Part shown: in pieces, positions 28,120 to 37,541 of the stretch
Numbering within the stretch: position 1 is the first letter of the stretch
How the letters are laid out: every line of letters starts with the position of its first letter
Source: Staphylococcus lugdunensis
GTDB lineage: Bacteria > Bacillota > Bacilli > Staphylococcales > Staphylococcaceae
NCBI RefSeq assembly: GCF_002901705.1
Contig: NZ_PPPV01000016.1
Location: 314,982 to 378,981, forward strand
Length of the DNA stretch: 64,000 nt
Reading direction: 5' to 3'
Notes under the pieces: generated by a model
The model's input: the letters and a program-made list of their open reading frames with translations, nothing else
Database searches by the model: none
What the model was told of the DNA's origin: nothing
Position numbers and translations under genes: made by a program

Positions 28120-29760
28120 ATGAACAAAGACCAATGGATTGCTAAAGCCAAAGAAAGTTTAACGCATACTTTCTACGAACAGCAATCAGCTGAAGAACAA
28201 GATGAAGGATTTGATACTACGCTTGCCTTTGGTACTGCTGGTATTAGAGGGAAATTCGGTCTAGGGGAAGGCCGTTTGAATAAATTTACAGTAAATAAAG
28301 TGGCTATCGGACTATCACGTTTTCTGCTAAAACAGCACAAAACACCGTCTGCGGTCATACATTATGATACAAGACATTTATCACCAGAATTTGCTCAAAT
28401 CATAGCAAATGTTCTCGCAAGTCATGATATCACTGTTTACTTATCAGACACCTATCGCACTACACCAGATTTATCATATGCTGTCAGATATTTAGAAGCA
28501 GTTGCTGGCGTCATGATTACAGCAAGCCATAACCCTAAAGACTATAACGGTATTAAAGTTTATGGTGCTGATGGTGGGCAATTATCTACCGAACCTTCTA
28601 ATAAACTTAGTGACATCATAGCGCAACTGGGTGATCCACTCTCACTCAATACTTATGAAGACATTGGAAATAAAACAGAGAATATTTATGCTGTACCAAC
28701 TGAGGTGCGTAACCATTACTTTAATGATGTTCAACGACTCGTAGGTAATATTCCATCATCAGATTTAAAGGTCGTCTTTACAAGTTTACACGGTACGAGT
28801 GTCCCTGTTGTCCCAAATATTTTGGATGAACTTCACTTTACGAATTACAAGTTAGTAGAAGCACAATGCCAACCAGATGCGGAGTTCAGCTCAGTGACAA
28901 GTGCAAACCCAGAGGATCATAAGGCCTTTGACCAAGCAGTGTCATTAGCTCAAGAAACGAACGCAGATTTACTGATTTGTACAGATCCAGATGCTGATCG
29001 CTTAGGAATTGCTGAACGTGACGCAGCTGGTCATATACATTATTATAATGGCAATCAAATTGGTGCTTTACTGTTAAATTATCGTATCAAGCAAACAGCA
29101 AAGATGACAAATCGTCTAATGATACAATCGATTGTCAGCAGCGAACTCAATGTGCGCCTAGCGCAGCATAACCATATCAACACTCGTCAAGTACTCACAG
29201 GCTTTAAATATATTGCCCAGGAAATCAGGCAGCTACCAGCTGATGAACACTTTATATTTGGATATGAAGAAAGTTATGGTTACCTAGCTGGTGACTTTGT
29301 ACGCGATAAAGATGCAGTACAAATCGTCCCTTTGATTATTAAATATGCATCCCAATTGAAAAACGAAGGTAAAATGTTAAAAGATGTATTAAACCAAATT
29401 TATGAAACGGTTGGATATCACCATGATAAGTTGTTTTCTCATACCTTTGAAGGCACTGCTGGCAAACAAAAAATTCATGCACTTATGACAACCTTTAGAC
29501 AACATACACCTCATCATATAGCAGGTCTAAAAGTTACAGCCATTGAAGATTTTGAAAAAGGAGAAAAAATCAATCTCGTATCACAAACCACATCGCCTAT
29601 AACATTACCGACAGCTAACGTCATTAAAATTTATTTTAATGACGGCTTTATCGCATTACGCCCATCCGGCACAGAACCTAAAATCAAACTCTATGTATCT
29701 TTAAGTGTCGACCACTTTGAACAAACTGCACAAGCAATCAATCAAGCCGTTTTTAAATAA
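28120..29760 (+). CDS. pgcA: Alpha-phosphoglucomutase
   Basis: 546 residues. Motifs in order: FGTAGIRGKFGLGEGRLN, catalytic Ser136 in TASHNPKDYNG, metal-binding DPDADRLG, sugar-binding GYEESYGYL, and phosphate-binding RPSGTEPKIKLYV. Converts glucose-6-phosphate to glucose-1-phosphate, which GtaB (30918) turns into UDP-glucose for lipoteichoic acid anchors and glycosylation. Divergent from the glycosyltransferase; AAAGGATG is the ribosome site. Confidence 0.93.
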   Translation: MNKDQWIAKAKESLTHTFYEQQSAEEQDEGFDTTLAFGTAGIRGKFGLGEGRLNKFTVNKVAIGLSRFLLKQHKTPSAVIHYDTRHLSPEFAQIIANVLASHDITVYLSDTYRTTPDLSYAVRYLEAVAGVMITASHNPKDYNGIKVYGADGGQLSTEPSNKLSDIIAQLGDPLSLNTYEDIGNKTENIYAVPTEVRNHYFNDVQRLVGNIPSSDLKVVFTSLHGTSVPVVPNILDELHFTNYKLVEAQCQPDAEFSSVTSANPEDHKAFDQAVSLAQETNADLLICTDPDADRLGIAERDAAGHIHYYNGNQIGALLLNYRIKQTAKMTNRLMIQSIVSSELNVRLAQHNHINTRQVLTGFKYIAQEIRQLPADEHFIFGYEESYGYLAGDFVRDKDAVQIVPLIIKYASQLKNEGKMLKDVLNQIYETVGYHHDKLFSHTFEGTAGKQKIHALMTTFRQHTPHHIAGLKVTAIEDFEKGEKINLVSQTTSPITLPTANVIKIYFNDGFIALRPSGTEPKIKLYVSLSVDHFEQTAQAINQAVFK

Positions 29761-29797
29761 TTTACTACAATCTCGCCTATGTAAAAGGTTGAATAAC

Positions 29798-29841
29798 AAC
29801 ACCTACGTCTATATATTGGAACCAAGACGTAGGTGCTGTTA
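29798..29841 (+). terminator. Hairpin after pgcA
   Basis: AACACCTACGTCT pairs with AGACGTAGGTGCTGTT; only a weak T-rich tail. Confidence 0.6.
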
Positions 29842-29928
29842 TAATTCTTGTTTAAATTGTCATTCTATAACTTTAAATGACTAGAACAATGTGTTTACTA
29901 ACTTTTTAATTATATGAGGTGCATAAGA

Positions 29929-30129
29929 ATGAACAATTTTAGAGAGACATTAAAAGCAATAGGTTGGTGGGATTTAATCTTCCTTATACCAATGTTTCTC
30001 CTATTGAGCTACTTACCAATTTATAATGTTTTTAGCATAATATTAAACGTTATTATTGTATTCTTCTTTGCCATGGGACTGATTTTAACTACACATATCT
30101 TATGGGACTACTTTAAATCCAGACGTTAG
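29929..30129 (+). CDS. Small two-helix membrane protein, 66 residues
   Basis: Not recognised. Two hydrophobic segments (DLIFLIPMFLLLSYLPIY and SIILNVIIVFFFAMGLILTT) with a charged end DYFKSRR. TGAGGTG lies about 8 nt before the chosen ATG; the earlier in-frame Met would place extra residues ahead of this site. Function unknown. Confidence 0.6.
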   Translation: MNNFRETLKAIGWWDLIFLIPMFLLLSYLPIYNVFSIILNVIIVFFFAMGLILTTHILWDYFKSRR

Positions 30130-30198
30130 TTCAAAACGTTTTAAATATATGACAAATGTAACCTATGGTCATCTCATTAAATATTATTTTAAGTCACT

Positions 30199-30633
30199 TT
30201 ATATCCCCCAAATAAATGGTGGTTGTGCTTCATATTTTTCCTTGTCTAAATGTTCTTTTTTAATGATTTCATCTGCTCCTATTTTGTTTTTAGCCTCTTC
30301 CTCTTTAAATAATTTTCCAAGTGTTTTGGGGTTATACCCTACTTCTTTAATGAATTGAAATTCATTAACTGAAGAAATCAGTATTTTAAAGTAATATTTT
30401 TGGTTATTATTAACATATCCATTTACAAAGTAACTACCCATTGGACTTTTTGTAAAACTCGTGACTTTCATTGAATGATATTCTTTAAGATTATGTTTAA
30501 AATACAAATCAATCCGCTTCTACTGTACTTCTATGTAATGATCTTTTTGACGTTTATGTAGTAAAAAGATTGAAAAGCTGATAACTAGCAATATAAAAAG
30601 CAAAACCAAAGCCATTCTTTTTCTTGAATTCAT
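30199..30633 (-). pseudogene. DUF1433-like protein with an in-frame amber codon
   Basis: From ATG 30633 the frame encodes a membrane anchor (MNSRKKRMALVLLFILLVIS) and continues to HYIEVQ, then TAG at 30520-30522, then in the same frame KRIDLYFKHNLKEYHSMKVTSF...GSYFVNGYVNN and on to the stop near 30199. RIDLYFKHNLK is typical of the DUF1433 family of short staphylococcal lipoprotein-like or membrane proteins. A single substitution to TAG explains the break; reinitiation at TTG 30507 would make a protein without the anchor. Confidence 0.65.
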
Positions 30634-30838
30634 TATGCCCCACCTTTCCAGTATTTCAGCTTATTTTAAATAGTATTTTATTAGTAGAATTTATCAATGC
30701 TTTAAATTATTTATTTAATTTCATTTTAATATTTCATTCACTTTAAATTCCATTATATTACTGTATATAATGCTAATATAATTAAAACTATGACCCAGGT
30801 GAACAACTATGACAATCAATTTAATACATAATAATAAA

Positions 30839-30883
30839 GAACACTTTACTTTTTTGTTAAGTTAAACAATAAGTGAAGTGTTC
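30839..30883 (-). terminator. Probable gtaB terminator
   Basis: GAACACTT pairs with AAGTGTTC (extended by AAGT-type pairing); on the minus strand a TTCTTTATTATTAT tail follows. Confidence 0.6.
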
Positions 30884-30917
30884 GTTTAGTGTTATCAATA
30901 TTTTTGAATTATCGAGT

Positions 30918-31784
30918 TTATAAATTTAAATCTTTAATAAACTGTGTTAATTCTTCTTTCATTTCTTGATCTTTGAGAGCATATTCTATCGTTGTTTTAA
31001 CAAACCCAAGTTTTTCTCCAACATCGTAGCGATCACCTTCAAAATCGTATGCATATACTTGATCATCTTTGTTTAGGCGTTCGATAGCATCTGTCAATTG
31101 TATTTCATTTCCAGCGCCTCTTTTTTGTGTTTTTAGATAATCAAATATATTGGCAGTTAAGACGTATCGTCCCATAATAGCTAAATTTGACGGTGCAGTA
31201 CCTTGTGCTGGTTTTTCAACGAATTGTTTAACTTCATAACGACGACCATATTTCTCTAAAGGATCTATGATGCCATAACGGTGTGTGTCTGATTCTGCTA
31301 CTTCTTGCACACCAATAACGGACTTACCAGTCTCATCATACGCATCCATTAGTTGTTTGATTGCTGGTGTATCTGATTCTACTATGTCATCACCTAATAA
31401 TACCGCAAATGGCTCATCACCTATAAATTGTCGCGCTGAATAAATCGCATGTCCTAAACCTTTTTGTTCTTTTTGTCTCACATAAAAAATATTAGCTAAA
31501 TCCGTAGAATATTGGACTTTTTTTAGTAATTCTGTTTTCCCTTTTTCTTCTAATACCATTTCCAATTCTTTTTGATTGTCAAAATGGTCTTCGATGGCAC
31601 GTTTATGTTTCCCAGTCACGATAATAATATCTTCAATTCCCGCACGTGACGCTTCTTCAACGATATATTGAATCGTTGGTTTATCTAAAATGGGTAACAT
31701 CTCTTTAGGCATCGCTTTAGTTGCTGGCAAGAAACGTGTCCCTAATCCAGCAGCAGGTATGATGGCTTTTTTTATTTGTTTCAT
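30918..31784 (-). CDS. gtaB: UTP-glucose-1-phosphate uridylyltransferase
   Basis: 288 residues. Nucleotidyltransferase loop [35 protein letters not shown] at the start, VLLGDDIV (metal Asp), [20 protein letters not shown] and [12 protein letters not shown]. Makes UDP-glucose from UTP and glucose-1-phosphate for glycolipid anchors of lipoteichoic acid and other glycosylation. Pairs functionally with pgcA nearby. Confidence 0.94.
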   Translation of the reverse strand: MKQIKKAIIPAAGLGTRFLPATKAMPKEMLPILDKPTIQYIVEEASRAGIEDIIIVTGKHKRAIEDHFDNQKELEMVLEEKGKTELLKKVQYSTDLANIFYVRQKEQKGLGHAIYSARQFIGDEPFAVLLGDDIVESDTPAIKQLMDAYDETGKSVIGVQEVAESDTHRYGIIDPLEKYGRRYEVKQFVEKPAQGTAPSNLAIMGRYVLTANIFDYLKTQKRGAGNEIQLTDAIERLNKDDQVYAYDFEGDRYDVGEKLGFVKTTIEYALKDQEMKEELTQFIKDLNL

Positions 31785-31901
31785 ATCGTTTAGTAACCCC
31801 TTTCAATTTCAGTTTAAATTTTATCATTATTTGTAGTGTATTGATAGGGATTTTAACTGATATTTCATACTACACTATATTATTGCTATGATGATATATG
31901 T

Positions 31902-33260
31902 TTAGACAAACAGACTTATGAACAAGATGAAAATAATTCCTGACACAGAGATTATCGTTTCTAACATTGACCATGTTAAGAAGGTTTCTTTAACAGTTAA
32001 ACCAAAGTATTCTTTAAACATCCAAAAGCCAGCGTCATTTACATGTGATAAGATGACACTTCCTGCACCAATCGCTAGCACAACAAGTGCTACATTTGCG
32101 TCTGAATGTTGCAGTAAGGGTAGCACAATACCCGTTGTGGATATTGCTGCAACGGTTGCTGAACCCAATGATATTCTTAATACTGCAGCTACAATCCATG
32201 CGAGTAAAATAGGTGACATCGTTGAACCTTCAAACATTTTAGAGATGGTATCACCGACACCGCCATCAATAAGTACTTGTTTAAATGTACCTCCACCGCC
32301 AATGATTAAAATCATCATGCCAATAGGATAAATTGCATTCGTTACAGATTCCATTATGTCATTTATTTTTCTGCCACGATGTAAGCCCATTGAGAAAATA
32401 GCAAAGATAACTGCAATCAACATTGCTGTTCCTGCTGTACCTATAAAGTAAACAACAGATTCAAAACCATTAGTCGCTTTACTGTGACCTGTAATCAATT
32501 GTACGATTGTAGAAAACAACATTAACAACACAGGTAATATTGCCGTAAATATACTCAAACCAAAACTTGGCATTTCTGCTTCTGTAAATTTTTTTTGTGT
32601 ACCTAATGATGAAATATCGCCAACCTTAGTATATGCAGACGGCACCATTTTTTGTGCAAGCTTATTAAAGACAGGTCCTGCAATAATCGTTACTGGAATC
32701 GCAATAATAATACCAAATAATAAGACTTGACCAATATCTGCTTTCAATTCTTTAGCGATAACCACAGGCCCTGGATGCGGTGGTAAAAATCCGTGTGTCA
32801 CTGATAAAGCAGTGACCATTGGCAATCCTAATTTAAGCGCAGATACGTTTGCGCGTTTAGCAATCGTGAATACTAGCGGGATTAATAAGACTAATCCTAC
32901 TTCAAAGAACAGTGCAATACCGACAATAAATGCAGCTATTAACATTGCCCATTGTACGTACTTTTGACCGAATTTGTTAATCAAAGTATCGGCAATACGG
33001 TTTGCACCGCCACCATCTGCAAGTAATTTTCCAAGCATAGCTCCGAGCCCAAATATTAACGCAATATGTCCAAGCGTACTACCCATTCCGGCTTCGATTG
33101 TCGTCATAATTTTGCTTAATGGCATCCCTAATAACATCGCAGTTATTACTGATGTAATAATTAATGCAATAAATGTATTGAGTTTCAAACCTATAATTAA
33201 TCCTAGTAGAATGATAATGCCTAGGACAACACTGATTAATGGCCAAATTTCTCCAAACAT
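31902..33260 (-). CDS. gntP: Gluconate:H+ symporter
   Basis: 452 residues, about 12 to 14 membrane helices. GntP family motifs: GLIIGLKLNTFIALIITS, GLGAMLGKLLADGGGANRIADTLI, VTHGFLPPHPGPVVIAKEL, and GAGSVILSHVNDAGFWMFKEYFGL. Start placed at the ATG preceded by AGAGGGG rather than the ATG 8 codons earlier. Third gene of gntR-gntK-gntP; only 26 nt after gntK. Confidence 0.93.
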   Translation of the reverse strand: MFGEIWPLISVVLGIIILLGLIIGLKLNTFIALIITSVITAMLLGMPLSKIMTTIEAGMGSTLGHIALIFGLGAMLGKLLADGGGANRIADTLINKFGQKYVQWAMLIAAFIVGIALFFEVGLVLLIPLVFTIAKRANVSALKLGLPMVTALSVTHGFLPPHPGPVVIAKELKADIGQVLLFGIIIAIPVTIIAGPVFNKLAQKMVPSAYTKVGDISSLGTQKKFTEAEMPSFGLSIFTAILPVLLMLFSTIVQLITGHSKATNGFESVVYFIGTAGTAMLIAVIFAIFSMGLHRGRKINDIMESVTNAIYPIGMMILIIGGGGTFKQVLIDGGVGDTISKMFEGSTMSPILLAWIVAAVLRISLGSATVAAISTTGIVLPLLQHSDANVALVVLAIGAGSVILSHVNDAGFWMFKEYFGLTVKETFLTWSMLETIISVSGIIFILFISLFV

Positions 33261-33286
33261 GGCAATCCCCTCTTCTTTAATCATTT

Positions 33287-34825
33287 TTAATTTATATTCT
33301 TACGTTGAAATGCAGCTATTTCTGTATAGTGATCTTCAAGTGAACGGCTTAAGTTGATAAAGATAGATACTAATTGTTGATAAATCTGTACCGTATCCGG
33401 ATTTGGCTCATGATGATGTGTTGTTCCTACCATATCTTCGATTACAGAAAAATCTTCAATCTCACCTAATGCTAATAAGCCTAAGACACATGCACCTAGA
33501 CACGAACTTTCATAACTTTCTGGCACAATTAACTTAGTATCAAAAATATCCGCCATCATTTGACGCCATACTTCACTTTTCGCAAAACCACCTGTCGCTT
33601 TAATCTTATTTGGCGTTTCATTCATGACTTCTATCAAAGCTAAATACACCGTATATAAGTTGAATAATACACCTTCTAATGCTGCACGTATCATATGTTC
33701 CTTTTGATGTGATAGCGTTAAACCAAAGAAGGAGCCACGTGCATCAGCATTCCACAGCGGTGCACGCTCTCCCGCTAAATACGGATGAAAAATCAATCCC
33801 TCCGCTCCTGGTGTTACTCTGCTAGCAATTTTCGTTAACACATCATAAGGATCGACGCCTAAACGCTTTGCAGTCTCTACTTCACTGGCTAAAAGTTCAT
33901 CACGTAACCAGCGCAAGATGACACCACCATTATTTACTGGACCACCAATCACATAATGATTTTCTGTCAACACATAACAGAAAATACGTCCTTTGTAATC
34001 CGTGCGTGGTTTATCAATAACCGTCCGTATTGCACCTGAAGTCCCTATTGTTACTGCAACTTCACCTTTCCGATAGCTATTCACACCTAAATTAGAAAGT
34101 ACACCATCACTTGCGCCAACAATCACAGGGGTATTTTCATCTATGCCCATCAATGTTGCATAACGCTTTTTCATGCCTTTTAAAATATGCGTTGTCGATA
34201 CAAGCTGAGGTAATTGATCTCTTGAAATACCTAGTAAATCAAGCACCTCATCATCCCAATCTAGCTTTTCTAAATTAAATAAGCCTGTAGCTGATGCCAT
34301 CGAATGGTCGATGACAAACGTATCAAAAAGTTGGTGTAATATGTAAGATTTGATATCTAAAAAGTACGCTGTATGCTGAAATATTTCTGGTTGTTCATGT
34401 TTCATCCAAAATATTTTTGCTAGCGGCGACATCGGATGAATAGGTGTACCCGTACGTTGATAAATATTCAAACCGTGATGTTGTTTATTTAATCGTTCTG
34501 CGTAGTGACTGGCTCTATTATCCGCCCAAGTGATACTTTCAGTTAAGCGTTGGTACGCTGCATTGACGGCTACGAGACTATGCATCTGTGCGCTAAAGGA
34601 TATTAATTTAATATCTTCTTTAGCAATATCTGCCTCACGCACGACATATTTAACTGTCATTAGTACTGCATCGAATAATTCATCAGGATTTTCTTCTGAA
34701 ATATCAACGTTTGGTGTATGCAGTGGATAACCAATATGATGTTTCATAATAAATTGTCCATGTTCATCGTAAAGTACTGATTTTGTGCTTGTCGTTCCAA
34801 TATCGACACCAATCATATATTTCAT
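33287..34825 (-). CDS. gntK: Gluconokinase (FGGY family)
   Basis: 512 residues. FGGY kinase motifs: IGVDIGTTSTKSVLYDE for ATP phosphate, WADNRAS, PLAKIFWMK, GASDGVLSNLG, VTIGTSGAIR and TGGFAKSEVWRQMMADI. Phosphorylates gluconate to 6-phosphogluconate for the pentose phosphate pathway. Located between gntR and gntP with short spacers, so one transcript. Confidence 0.93.
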   Translation of the reverse strand: MKYMIGVDIGTTSTKSVLYDEHGQFIMKHHIGYPLHTPNVDISEENPDELFDAVLMTVKYVVREADIAKEDIKLISFSAQMHSLVAVNAAYQRLTESITWADNRASHYAERLNKQHHGLNIYQRTGTPIHPMSPLAKIFWMKHEQPEIFQHTAYFLDIKSYILHQLFDTFVIDHSMASATGLFNLEKLDWDDEVLDLLGISRDQLPQLVSTTHILKGMKKRYATLMGIDENTPVIVGASDGVLSNLGVNSYRKGEVAVTIGTSGAIRTVIDKPRTDYKGRIFCYVLTENHYVIGGPVNNGGVILRWLRDELLASEVETAKRLGVDPYDVLTKIASRVTPGAEGLIFHPYLAGERAPLWNADARGSFFGLTLSHQKEHMIRAALEGVLFNLYTVYLALIEVMNETPNKIKATGGFAKSEVWRQMMADIFDTKLIVPESYESSCLGACVLGLLALGEIEDFSVIEDMVGTTHHHEPNPDTVQIYQQLVSIFINLSRSLEDHYTEIAAFQRKNIN

Positions 34826-34849
34826 AACGAACCCCTCTTTCTTTGTTAT

Positions 34850-35530
34850 TTAACGTAACCAAAGGCTATCAATGTCTTTACCAACATCATCAAAGTTTAA
34901 ATGAAATGCTTCACGTAACTTTGCTGTATCATAAGACGCAATAGCATCTATAAAAACGCTATGATTATGATGAATGCGTTCAAAATCCTCTATATCTTGC
35001 TGCATACGTTGTCGCATAGAAAGTAGAATTAGTGCTTCCATTACCGGTTTTAAATGATGCCAAAACGTTTTTAAATATTGATGATTAGTAGCAAAAATAA
35101 CTGTTTCATGAAATTTAAAATCATGTTCTGTAAATGCTTCGGCATCCTCAAATTGCACTGCAACTTTCATCATTTCAAGATGTTTGCGCATATTTTTCGC
35201 AATACTTTGAAGGTCTTTATCTTTAATTTTGGCAAAAGCAAATGATTCAAGCATAAGCCGCAAGTCATACATTTCCTTTTTCTCTAGTTCACCAAATGCT
35301 AATACTTTCGCGCCCATACGTTCTAATTGAATCAGTTGATCGGTTTGTAATAACTTAAAGGCATCACGCACTGGGGAACGACTTACGTTATACTGCTTTG
35401 CCACTTGATTTTCGGTTAACAATGTATCTGTTTGTATTGTACCTTTAACAATTTGTAAACGAATTTCGGCTGCCAGTGCTTCACCTTTCGTCATGCCTTC
35501 TTGCCAAGCAACTGGATAATGGTCAGTCAT
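34850..35530 (-). CDS. gntR: Gluconate operon repressor, GntR/FadR type
   Basis: 226 residues. N-terminal winged helix (LTENQVAKQYNVSRSPVRDAFKLLQTDQLI) and a C-terminal all-helical FCD ligand domain with EHDFKFHETVI (metal or ligand His). First gene of gntRKP; the gnt operator and a cre site lie just upstream, so it is autoregulated and gluconate relieves repression. Confidence 0.93.
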   Translation of the reverse strand: MTDHYPVAWQEGMTKGEALAAEIRLQIVKGTIQTDTLLTENQVAKQYNVSRSPVRDAFKLLQTDQLIQLERMGAKVLAFGELEKKEMYDLRLMLESFAFAKIKDKDLQSIAKNMRKHLEMMKVAVQFEDAEAFTEHDFKFHETVIFATNHQYLKTFWHHLKPVMEALILLSMRQRMQQDIEDFERIHHNHSVFIDAIASYDTAKLREAFHLNFDDVGKDIDSLWLR

Positions 35531-35560
35531 CTCATCACCTCACTTATTTTTATTACAATC

Positions 35561-35578
35561 TAACTTGTATACAAGTAT
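35561..35578 (-). promoter_or_regulatory. GntR operator
   Basis: TAACTTGTATACAAGTAT contains the 14-bp palindrome ACTTGTATACAAGT (35563-35576), essentially the B. subtilis gnt operator ATACTTGTATACAAGTAT. Confidence 0.88.
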
Positions 35579-35599
35579 ATTAATATATCACCCTTGCTT

Positions 35600-35614
35600 T
35601 TGCAAGCGCTTTCT
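35600..35614 (-). promoter_or_regulatory. Catabolite-responsive element (cre) of the gnt operon
   Basis: TTGCAAGCGCTTTCT fits the cre consensus WTGNAANCGNWNNCW throughout, 22 bp upstream of the GntR operator. Suggests CcpA repression of gluconate use. Confidence 0.75.
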
Positions 35615-35682
35615 TTTTGATTGCACAGCTGTATTGAACTAATCAATGATACATTTTAAGGTCATATTTTTACTTTTTAAGC

Positions 35683-35726
35683 ATAAAAAAATCCCCCAAC
35701 ACTTTTTAATAAAAGTTTGGAGGATT
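35683..35726 (-). terminator. Terminator of the MerR-like gene
   Basis: On the minus strand CCTCCAAACTTTT pairs with AAAAGTGTTGGGGG, then ATTTTTTT. Confidence 0.85.
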
Positions 35727-35740
35727 GTATAACTGATGGA

Positions 35741-36451
35741 CTATTTAACTTCAGCACAATAATGTGTTTCGTGACAATGTGGGCAAGAGAGCTTACGTGT
35801 ATGCATCGTATGTCGCGCTTTAATAAATGACCACATTCCTGGTTTAAAGCGTGTGTGACAATTTGGGCATAAATAATAAATATAGTGTCGATAAAAATAT
35901 ACAATACCTATCCCATAAATCACCAACAATGGTAGAACTTTGACAAATGGTAGCGCGCTGCGGTGTATAATACTAATAACAATACTTGTGTATTGAATAA
36001 CCCCTATCACACCCGCACTTAACCATAGACGTCGATAAAAAGATTTAAGTTGTTTTGATTTTGTCATCATTAGATGAATGTCTGTAAATTCTTCTATTGG
36101 AGAAGTAGAATGTTGTGCAATCATCCTTTGTAATTGATTAATTGTATCGACAGTGCGTTTTGCATCATGCATGTCTTGTTCTAAGTTCTCTTTCTTCAAT
36201 TGTAATATCAGTTTCAAAGATTTTAGTTGTTGATCGTCATTTAATAATTTCTTAATGTCATCAAGCGACAGTTCTAACTCTTTCAACAATAAGATTAATT
36301 TCAAACGTTTTAAACTTTGTTCATTGTACATACGTCGTTGTCCATCCGTTGTACTTGCAGGTAGCAATAAACCTTTTTTGTGATAATACTGTAATGTACG
36401 CACTGTAATATTAAACTGCTGTGCTACTTCTCCGATACTATATTGAGACAT
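35741..36451 (-). CDS. Membrane-bound MerR family regulator with C-terminal zinc ribbon
   Basis: 236 residues. Residues 1-70: MerR winged helix (YSIGEVAQQFNITVRTLQYYHKKGLL, DGQRRMYNEQSLKRLKLILLLKEL). Residues about 75-120: coiled coil. Two hydrophobic segments follow (LWLSAGVIGVIQYTSIVIS and VLPLLVIYGIGIVYFY). The C-terminus has CPNCH (Cys195, Cys198) and CPHCH (Cys223, Cys226), a likely zinc ribbon. It should sit in the membrane with both ends cytoplasmic. Signal unknown; the ribbon may sense metal or thiol stress. A MerR-type long-spacer promoter lies just upstream. The hydrolase gene upstream on the same strand may be a target. Confidence 0.8.
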   Translation of the reverse strand: MSQYSIGEVAQQFNITVRTLQYYHKKGLLLPASTTDGQRRMYNEQSLKRLKLILLLKELELSLDDIKKLLNDDQQLKSLKLILQLKKENLEQDMHDAKRTVDTINQLQRMIAQHSTSPIEEFTDIHLMMTKSKQLKSFYRRLWLSAGVIGVIQYTSIVISIIHRSALPFVKVLPLLVIYGIGIVYFYRHYIYYLCPNCHTRFKPGMWSFIKARHTMHTRKLSCPHCHETHYCAEVK

Positions 36452-36471
36452 TCAAGTCACCTCCTACCGTT

Positions 36472-36502
36472 AACGTACGCTATGACCTTACGTCACGTGC
36501 AA
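36472..36502 (-). promoter_or_regulatory. MerR-type promoter with 19-bp spacer and dyad
   Basis: On the minus strand TTGCAC (-35) and TACGTT (weak -10) are 19 bp apart, the over-long spacing that MerR proteins correct. ACGTA and TACGT (36473-36477 and 36489-36493) form an inverted repeat within it. Suggests autoregulation. Confidence 0.45.
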
Positions 36503-36555
36503 GCTTTTTTTAAAAATTTTTAAAATTTTAGACATACGGCAGTCTTAAAACCCAC

Positions 36556-37428
36556 TTATGAAGCTACCCATGCTTTTATTTGATCGACAATACCTTTCGT
36601 ATCATCTTCTTGAGATTCTAGGACCGTAGGAAAATCTAAATGACCGATACCAGGGTAAACAACTTCAACTGCAGTACCACCAAACTTTTGATATTTTAGT
36701 AGCGTTTCATGCGAATCAGTATAAGGAATAATTTCGTCATCTTCTCCAGATATAAATAGCAGTTTAGGAAATTGCTCAATCTCTTCAATGTCTGGTAAAT
36801 AGTCCGCTTTAATTGAATATTCAATATCGGTTAATATCGTTTTTACTGGTGCTAAAAAGGAAAATATATCTTTAGCACTTTCAGTTTTGGCATAAACTGT
36901 TTTATCTAATATATACTGTGGCAAGTTTTTTATTGCTGCCATTTCATCCTTTAAATGTTCACGCTTACTATCACCTGAAAATAATCGCGACAGCATACTG
37001 GTATTCGGGGTTATCCGAGCTGCACTATTTAAATAGACAAGATGTGTAATTGGTAATGTATTAAATTTAAGTAGTCGTGTCGCTATCATGCCACCCATTG
37101 AATAGCCTAGCAACATCATCTTTTTAATTCCATGCTGCTCAACCACTTGACTCAATACATCATATATCCTCTCAGAATAATCATCTAAAGTGTCTTTCGT
37201 TGTTGTTAATTCGGAACTTTCTCCTCTGCCTGGACAATTGACAAAAATCATTTGATATTCTCTGAAGTACGGCTCGAACATTGCCATAATACGGTAAGTC
37301 ATCATCGCACCATGAATAAAGACAATGATGTCTGATGATGATCTATCTCCAGCAAATACGACTTCGCTTTGCTCATGATCATAATGTTTCAATGTATATT
37401 GTTCTGTCGAAAAATTCTGTTTGTTCAT
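36556..37428 (-). CDS. Alpha/beta hydrolase
   Basis: 290 residues. Oxyanion region VFIHGAMM, nucleophile elbow LLGYSMGGMIA, acidic residue in FISGEDDEIIPYTDS and late His in PGIGHLDFP, a complete triad. Cap domain around residues 140-200. No signal peptide. Substrate unknown; family members are esterases and related enzymes. Confidence 0.82.
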   Translation of the reverse strand: MNKQNFSTEQYTLKHYDHEQSEVVFAGDRSSSDIIVFIHGAMMTYRIMAMFEPYFREYQMIFVNCPGRGESSELTTTKDTLDDYSERIYDVLSQVVEQHGIKKMMLLGYSMGGMIATRLLKFNTLPITHLVYLNSAARITPNTSMLSRLFSGDSKREHLKDEMAAIKNLPQYILDKTVYAKTESAKDIFSFLAPVKTILTDIEYSIKADYLPDIEEIEQFPKLLFISGEDDEIIPYTDSHETLLKYQKFGGTAVEVVYPGIGHLDFPTVLESQEDDTKGIVDQIKAWVAS

Positions 37429-37541
37429 TCTTATAACACCTTAATTATTTTTATATTAATAGTCACTATTATAGTGAACTTCTATATAGTTAAGCATACA
37501 CCAGAACATGAAATGCTTGGCGTCTTCTTTTCCATGGTCGT

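Noticed and set aside
27876..28151. 91-codon minus-strand ORF upstream of the glycosyltransferase
   Set aside because: Lies across the divergent promoter region and the start of pgcA; low-complexity sequence with no family resemblance.
31918..32331. Plus-strand 137-codon ORF within gntP
   Set aside because: Antisense shadow of the transporter with no ribosome site or recognisable protein pattern.
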